A stretch of 54,996 bases of DNA from Yersinia similis (GTDB lineage: Bacteria > Pseudomonadota > Gammaproteobacteria > Enterobacterales > Enterobacteriaceae). How positions within the stretch are numbered: position 1 is the stretch's first letter; the number at the start of each line of letters is the position of its first letter. Of this stretch, positions 50,112 through 54,996 are shown one piece after another. The notes beneath the pieces are model-generated. The model made no database searches and was not told the origin of the DNA. It saw only the letters and a program-made list of their open reading frames with translations. The stretch is taken from positions 1 to 54,996 of the forward strand of contig NZ_CGBP01000033.1 of the NCBI RefSeq assembly GCF_001053095.1. Direction: 5' to 3'. A program made the position numbers and the translations under genes.

Positions 50112-53100
50112 ATGAAATTGCCGTTCTTTATACGCATAGCCAAGCCCGCCATTCCTCGCCTTAAAGCATCAATACCGGTGGTATTGGCGTTGCTGGCTTG
50201 CGCGGCACTCATTTGGGTGTGGATTTACGGACCCGAGTGGCAATTGGGGGAAAATTACCCGTTTGAGACATTATTGAGCCGTTGGTTGGTCACGGCGGTA
50301 TTTGTCTTGGTGGTCGTTTGCTGGATCAGCCTGAAAGTCATGAGGCGTGTACAACACCTGGAAAAACTCCAGCTACAAACGAAAATTCAGCTCGACGATC
50401 CCGTCAGTGCTGATATCGAACAACAAAACCAATATCTCAATGGCTGGAAGCACCAGCTTCAGCGCCATTTGAACACCCCGGAATATCTATATCGCCTGCC
50501 TTGGTACATGGTCATTGGTGCGCGCAATAGCGGCAAAAGTACGCTGATCAAAGAAGGTTATAAACTGACAGAGATCTCCGCATCAGAGCGGCTCCATGCG
50601 GAAGACACAGCGGATCTGCGTGTCCGGTGCTGGTTGGGGGAACAAGCGGTTATTATCGATCCTGCGGGGGTACTGATTGAACAACCGACGACACCGATTG
50701 CGGGCAAAGCGGCACTCAACAGCCGCTTATGGCAAAGCCTATTATCCTGGCTGATTGAACAGCGCCAGCGTCAGCCGCTAAACGGCATTATTCTCACCGT
50801 CGATCTTCATCAGATGATGACCTCAAATAAAGCGCAGCGGGAGACTTACGTCGCTGATATCCATCAACGGCTGCAAGAGATACGGTTGTCTTTGCACAGC
50901 CAGGTGCCGCTGTATGTGGTCTTCACCAAAATGGACCTGCTGTACGGCTTCGAGGCCATGTACCAATCGCTGGATAAGGCCGAACGTGAAGCGGTTCTGG
51001 GGGTGACGTTCAGCCTCGATGCGGCCGATCCGGACGTATGGCGGACGGAGTTGAAACAGTTCTGGCAGCAATGGGTTGCACAACTGAATGGCGCGATGCC
51101 GGACATGATGCTGAACAGTGTGGATGCCGGACAGCGTAGCCAGTTATTCAGCTTCACCCGCCAGATGCAGGGCCTGCATGATTACGTGGTACAACTGCTG
51201 GAAGGCATCTTGTACCGTGGAGAACATGCCCAGCCGCTGTTACGGGGGGTTTACCTCACGTCAGCCCAGCAACGCGGGCAAATGGACGATATCTTTACCC
51301 AATCTGCCGCCGTGCAATATCACCTTGCGCCACAGGCCTTCCCGACCTGGCCGGTCTCGGATACGACGCCGTATTTTACCAAAGCGCTGTTTAACCAGGT
51401 GCTATTGGCCGAACCTAATCTGGCCGGAGAGAACGGTATCTGGCTGCAAAAAACGAGAAAGCGAATGTTCATTTTCTCGGGGGTGGGGGCCCTGGCCGCG
51501 CTGACCTTATGGGGCTACTGGCACTACTATCACCAGCTTAACTACCGGGCTGGCGAAGAGGTATTAACCCAGGCAAAAACCTTCTTATCGATCCCACCGC
51601 CAGAAGGCGATGACCGTTATGGCAATCTGCAACTGCCGCTGCTAAACCCCATCCGTGACGCCACGCTGGCTTATGGCAATTACCATGAACGCAGCCTGTT
51701 CCTGGCGGATATGGGGCTGTATCAGGGTAATAATATCGGGCCTTATGTCGAAAGCACTTACTTGCAGCTCCTACAGCAACGTTTTGTCCCGGCGCTGATG
51801 AGTGGGCTGCTGGAACAACTGAACGCCGCACCGAAGGGCAGCGAGGAGAAGCTGGAAATTCTGCGGGTGATGCGGATGTTGGAAGACGGCAGTGGCCGCA
51901 ATGCCGCGCTAGTTGAACAATATATGAGCCACCGCTGGAGCCAACAATTCAACGGCCAGCGCGAGTTGCAGGATCAGCTATCAAGTCACCTGAACTACGC
52001 ACTGAAACACACCGACTGGCACGGCGCACGGGAAAGTGGCGATCAATATGCGATCAAGAGCTTTGTCCCGTATCTCAGCCCGATCCAGTCAGCGCAGCAA
52101 GAGTTGAGCAAACTCTCGATCTACCAACGGGTGTATCAGAACCTGCGGATCAAAGCACAGGATGCGTTACCGCCCGCGCTCGATCTGCGTGATCAGATCG
52201 GCGCAAGTTTTGACGACATCTTTGTCTCCGGTAACGATCGCCTGCTGGTGATCCCGCAATTCCTGACCCGTAGCGGCTTACAGAGTTACTTCATCAAACA
52301 GAACGATCAACTGGTTGACCTGACGGTGATGGACAGTTGGGTACTTAATCTCACCAAGAACGTCGAATACAGTGAGGCAGACCGCAAAGAGATCCATCGG
52401 CAGGTGACCGAACAGTACCTTGGCGACTATACCGCCACCTGGCGTGCGGCCATGAATAACCTGTCGGTCAGTGATTTTGAAGGCTTGCCGCAGGCGATCA
52501 GCGCCATTGAACAGGTGATCAGCGGGGAACAACCTTTCCGCCGTGCACTGCAAACGCTAAGTGACAACACCCGCTTGCCGGTTATCTCGGATCTGATCCC
52601 CGCGAAGGAGCAGCAAGAGCTGCTACAAAAACCCGATTACCTGCTGCTGACCCGTATCAACCGTGAGTTCTCCCCCGAAACGGCGGTGCTGGTGGAGAAT
52701 GGCGATAAAGGCAGCGTGATCCAGAGTGTTTACCAAAAACTGACCGAGCTACACCGCTATCTGTTGGCGATCCAAAACTCGCCCGCGCCGGGCAAAGCGG
52801 CGTTGAAGGCGGTGCAATTACGACTGGATCAAAACAACAGTGACCCGATCTTCGAAGTCCAGCAACTGGCTAAAAACCTGCCGGAGCCGTTAAACCGCTG
52901 GGTGGGTGAGCTGGCAGAGCAGGCCTGGCGAGTGGTGATGATGGAAGCGATCCAGTCACTGGAAGTGGAGTGGAATGAGACGGTGATCAAACAGTATCAA
53001 ACCTATCTGGCCGGACGTTATCCCTTCGACCCTCACGCGAAACAGGATGTACCACTCAGTGAGTTTGAACGCTTCTTTGGGCCGAAAGGCACGCTCGATG

Positions 53101-53645
53101 CGTTCTATCAGCAGAACCTGAAACCGTTTGTCGAAAACAACCTGACTGGTGGCAGTGATGGCGAATTATTGATCCGGCCTGATGTGTTACAGCAACTGGC
53201 GCAGGCGCGGAAAATTCGCGACACCTTCTTCTCGGCCCAAAACGGCCTGGGCACACAGTTTGCGATTGAACCGGTGCTGTTAAGTGGCAACAAGCGCCGC
53301 AGCGTATTGAATCTGGATGGGCAATTACTGGATTACGCCCATGGCCGCAGCGGCGTAGTGCATCTGGTTTGGCCAAACTCGATGCGTGCCGGGGTGGAAA
53401 GCAAACTGACATTAGTCCCGGATGAGAGCGGTAAATCACCGCGCACCCTCAGCTTCAGCGGTCCCTGGGCGCAATTGCGGCTGATCAACGCAGGTGAACT
53501 GACCAATGTGGGCACCAACTCCTTCGATGTCCGCTTCAAGGTTGATGGTGGCGAGATGACGTACCGCATCTTTGTTGATGAATCCGACAACCCATTCGCG
53601 GGCGGTTTGTTCAGTAAATTCAGTCTGCCAGACACTCTGTATTGA
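50112..53645 (+). CDS. tssM: T6SS membrane-complex protein TssM (IcmF/VasK)
   Basis: TssM spans the periplasm, joining TssL in the inner membrane to TssJ at the outer membrane. The 1177-aa protein has two N-terminal membrane helices (about residues 18-38 and 60-80). A cytoplasmic NTPase-like domain follows with an intact Walker A GARNSGKSTLI near residue 135. A third helix (FIFSGVGALAALTLWGYW) is near 455. The periplasmic IcmF-related and C-terminal domains end in SFSGPWAQLRLINAG and FKVDGGEMTYRIFVD. Not all TssM proteins keep Walker A; this one does. It follows tssA by 31 bp, and its last codons start a repeat array. Confidence 0.96.
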   Translation: MKLPFFIRIAKPAIPRLKASIPVVLALLACAALIWVWIYGPEWQLGENYPFETLLSRWLVTAVFVLVVVCWISLKVMRRVQHLEKLQLQTKIQLDDPVSADIEQQNQYLNGWKHQLQRHLNTPEYLYRLPWYMVIGARNSGKSTLIKEGYKLTEISASERLHAEDTADLRVRCWLGEQAVIIDPAGVLIEQPTTPIAGKAALNSRLWQSLLSWLIEQRQRQPLNGIILTVDLHQMMTSNKAQRETYVADIHQRLQEIRLSLHSQVPLYVVFTKMDLLYGFEAMYQSLDKAEREAVLGVTFSLDAADPDVWRTELKQFWQQWVAQLNGAMPDMMLNSVDAGQRSQLFSFTRQMQGLHDYVVQLLEGILYRGEHAQPLLRGVYLTSAQQRGQMDDIFTQSAAVQYHLAPQAFPTWPVSDTTPYFTKALFNQVLLAEPNLAGENGIWLQKTRKRMFIFSGVGALAALTLWGYWHYYHQLNYRAGEEVLTQAKTFLSIPPPEGDDRYGNLQLPLLNPIRDATLAYGNYHERSLFLADMGLYQGNNIGPYVESTYLQLLQQRFVPALMSGLLEQLNAAPKGSEEKLEILRVMRMLEDGSGRNAALVEQYMSHRWSQQFNGQRELQDQLSSHLNYALKHTDWHGARESGDQYAIKSFVPYLSPIQSAQQELSKLSIYQRVYQNLRIKAQDALPPALDLRDQIGASFDDIFVSGNDRLLVIPQFLTRSGLQSYFIKQNDQLVDLTVMDSWVLNLTKNVEYSEADRKEIHRQVTEQYLGDYTATWRAAMNNLSVSDFEGLPQAISAIEQVISGEQPFRRALQTLSDNTRLPVISDLIPAKEQQELLQKPDYLLLTRINREFSPETAVLVENGDKGSVIQSVYQKLTELHRYLLAIQNSPAPGKAALKAVQLRLDQNNSDPIFEVQQLAKNLPEPLNRWVGELAEQAWRVVMMEAIQSLEVEWNETVIKQYQTYLAGRYPFDPHAKQDVPLSEFERFFGPKGTLDAFYQQNLKPFVENNLTGGSDGELLIRPDVLQQLAQARKIRDTFFSAQNGLGTQFAIEPVLLSGNKRRSVLNLDGQLLDYAHGRSGVVHLVWPNSMRAGVESKLTLVPDESGKSPRTLSFSGPWAQLRLINAGELTNVGTNSFDVRFKVDGGEMTYRIFVDESDNPFAGGLFSKFSLPDTLY

Positions 53646-53740
53646 GATACATGGCTGTACTGAGACAGATTGTACTGAGACACACGGTTGTATTGAGACA
53701 AATCGCATTGAGACAGATGCATTGAGACAAATTGTATTAA
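53638..53740 (+). repeat. degenerate tandem repeats over the tssM stop
   Basis: About six units of 14-18 bp share the core TGTATTGAGACA or ATTGAGACA. The first contains the last tssM codons and stop (TGT-ATT-GA region, Leu-Tyr-stop), and each later unit retains the TGA. Unit length varies, unlike the lysC and tssG arrays. Confidence 0.8.
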
Positions 53741-53748
53741 TCGTTGTC

Positions 53749-53784
53749 ATCGTCTTCCTGCTGCTTAGGCGGCAGGAAGACGAT
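53749..53784 (+). promoter_or_regulatory. long perfect hairpin before vasL
   Basis: Thirteen base pairs of perfect stem (ATCGTCTTCCTGC with GCAGGAAGACGAT) continue through three more pairs to a TTAG loop. It ends 3 nt before AAAGG, the likely vasL ribosome site, and no T-tract follows, so it is not a standard intrinsic terminator. It could block 3' decay of tssM mRNA or limit vasL translation. Confidence 0.75.
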
Positions 53785-53800
53785 CAAAGGATGAGTCCGC

Positions 53801-54996
53801 ATGAGTGACGCCCCGCAAAATATCATCATTAAAACCGGCACTGATCCACGGAACAGGCCGGAATTTAACGCCATTCGTGAAGAGATCAACAAGATCAACC
53901 ACCCGGCGCGACCAGAGGTCAACTGGGGCTTGATTGAATCACTGGCGCTGACCCTGTTTCGCACCCACGGCGTGGATTTGCAGACGGCGGTGTATTACAC
54001 GCTGGCACGCACCCAGAAAAATGGCCTGGCCGGTTTCACCGAGGGCTGCGAGTTGCTGGCCGGTATGGTGGTCGGCCAGTGGGATCACCTGTGGCCGGAA
54101 CAGCCGCAGGCGCGCAGTGAAATACTGGAATGGTTCAATACCCGCGTCAGTAATCAACTGCGTCAGCATGATTTTACCCGTGACGATCTTCGGCTGGTGT
54201 ACCGCGCCGAGCGGGCCTTGCAACTGCTGTACGATAAATTGCAACAGGTTGAATTAAAACGGGTACCGCGCATTGAAAACCTGCTGTACCTGATGCAGAA
54301 CACCGCCAAAAAACTCGAATCGGCCAGTGACGCGGCGAAGGCTCAGCAAACTGCGGCCCCGCTGAAAATGCCGCCTATGGTCTATCTCTCGGTACCCGAG
54401 GCCGAGCCTGTCCGGACGGCAGCGGCAGCCCCTGAGCCTGCGGCCAATATTGAGGTGCGTTCGCCCCCCCCGGAGACCAAACGGGGGGCGGTGCTGTGGG
54501 GCTTTGGTGCCGGTGTCCTGTGCAGTTTACTGGTGGCGACTGCGGTTTACGTTACCCAGTTCAAACCGCTGCAACAGCAAATGACGGTGCTGGCCACCCA
54601 ACCGGAAAGCGCGGCATTGCTGTGGCTCAACCGCCCGGATGTCGCCACCTATGGTGAGCAACTGAGCACCCTGGAAAACCTCTCGCCCCTGTTTGTGCTC
54701 AATACCGCCGACCAGTCGGTGGCGATGGCTCGTCAACGCTGGCCGTCCGATCCCAGTCAGGTGGCCGAAAGCCAGCGCTGGGCGCGGTTGGTGGAGGCGC
54801 GTATCGGCCTGGCCGGTACCGACAGCAGCTATTTCCAGCTCCAGCAGCGCTTGCATGCGCTGTCTGAAAAATTACTCGAACAGGAACGTTCTCGGGGCAG
54901 TCTGACTATCTCCTATCTAAAAACAGCAGTTTACCAGATGCAGACCGAACTGAACCGGGAGATACCGCTGGAGGAGTTACTGCGCCAGTTGGCGGT
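53801..54996 (+). CDS. vasL: VasL-type T6SS protein (TssA-like), 3' end outside window
   Basis: 398 residues are visible and the frame is open at the window edge. The N-terminal region (about residues 15-150) resembles the ImpA/TssA N-terminal domain with NPEFNAIREEINKIN-like and LVVGQWDHLWPEQPQARSEILEWF-like blocks (here RPEFNAIREEINKI and VVGQWDHLWPEQPQA). A Pro/Ala-rich linker (about 185-225) leads to one membrane helix (AVLWGFGAGVLCSLLVATAVYV, 230-251). The membrane helix is typical of VasL, which follows VasK in V. cholerae. The gene starts 155 bp after tssM behind repeats and a hairpin; AAAGGA lies about 10 nt upstream. The role is inferred from position and TssA-like sequence. Confidence 0.85.
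   Translation, partial: MSDAPQNIIIKTGTDPRNRPEFNAIREEINKINHPARPEVNWGLIESLALTLFRTHGVDLQTAVYYTLARTQKNGLAGFTEGCELLAGMVVGQWDHLWPEQPQARSEILEWFNTRVSNQLRQHDFTRDDLRLVYRAERALQLLYDKLQQVELKRVPRIENLLYLMQNTAKKLESASDAAKAQQTAAPLKMPPMVYLSVPEAEPVRTAAAAPEPAANIEVRSPPPETKRGAVLWGFGAGVLCSLLVATAVYVTQFKPLQQQMTVLATQPESAALLWLNRPDVATYGEQLSTLENLSPLFVLNTADQSVAMARQRWPSDPSQVAESQRWARLVEARIGLAGTDSSYFQLQQRLHALSEKLLEQERSRGSLTISYLKTAVYQMQTELNREIPLEELLRQLA

Overview
The window reads as chromosome of a Yersinia, most likely the Y. pseudotuberculosis / Y. pestis group. The gene order metA-aceB-aceA-aceK / iclR-metH and lysC-pgi-psiE-malGFE-malK-lamB-malM is enterobacterial. The roughly 166-bp palindromic YPAL-like repeats and the cluster of ShlA/HpmA-type secretion genes are what I associate with Yersinia. 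This species call is inference from memory of these families; no search was run. No insertion sequence, prophage or CRISPR array is visible.

Layout. (1) 1-303: the tail of an rRNA operon (3' end of one 5S, tRNA-Thr(GGT), a second complete 5S, terminator). (2) 1007-12226: methionine and glyoxylate block: metA behind a MetJ box array; aceB, aceA and aceK with an IclR operator; iclR (minus); metH (plus). YPAL-like repeats lie between aceA and aceK and after metH. (3) 12519-20433, minus strand: a two-partner secretion pair (a 1633-aa ShlA/HpmA/FHA-type TpsA and its TpsB transporter) and a PanS-type transporter. Two nearly identical YPAL copies flank this block as direct repeats. (4) 20830-24794: lysC (minus), pgi and psiE (plus). 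(5) 24936-33377: the complete maltose regulon core, malG-malF-malE (minus) and malK-lamB-malM (plus), divergent from a 978-bp control region with MalT and CRP motifs. (6) 34166-54996: a type VI secretion cluster. hcp (minus) is divergent from tssB-tssC-tssE-tssF-tssG-tagH-tssJ-tssK-tssL-tssH(clpV)-vasH-like-vasI-tssA-tssM-vasL, the last cut by the window end. The order matches the Vibrio cholerae vas cluster.

How the genes work together. MetA and MetH are early and late steps of methionine synthesis. AceB and AceA are the glyoxylate bypass, AceK the kinase/phosphatase that diverts isocitrate into it, and IclR their repressor. LamB, MalE, MalF, MalG and MalK carry maltodextrins across both membranes. 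The T6SS block encodes baseplate (TssE, F, G, K), sheath (TssB, C), membrane complex (TssJ, L, M), recycling ATPase (ClpV), cap/assembly factors (TssA, VasL) and the Hcp tube; VgrG, PAAR and effectors are not in the window.

Most notable signals. Short tandem repeats (13-20 bp) begin at or over the stop codons of lysC, tssF, tssG and tssM, so that the last codons plus stop are reiterated downstream. Other short repeats sit in mal operon leaders. YPAL copies sit exactly at intrinsic terminators, one duplicating a whole terminator hairpin and one splitting a hairpin from its U-tract. The VasH-like regulator keeps its GAF and DNA-binding ends but lacks the whole AAA+ sigma-54 domain. The lysC leader shows no lysine riboswitch.
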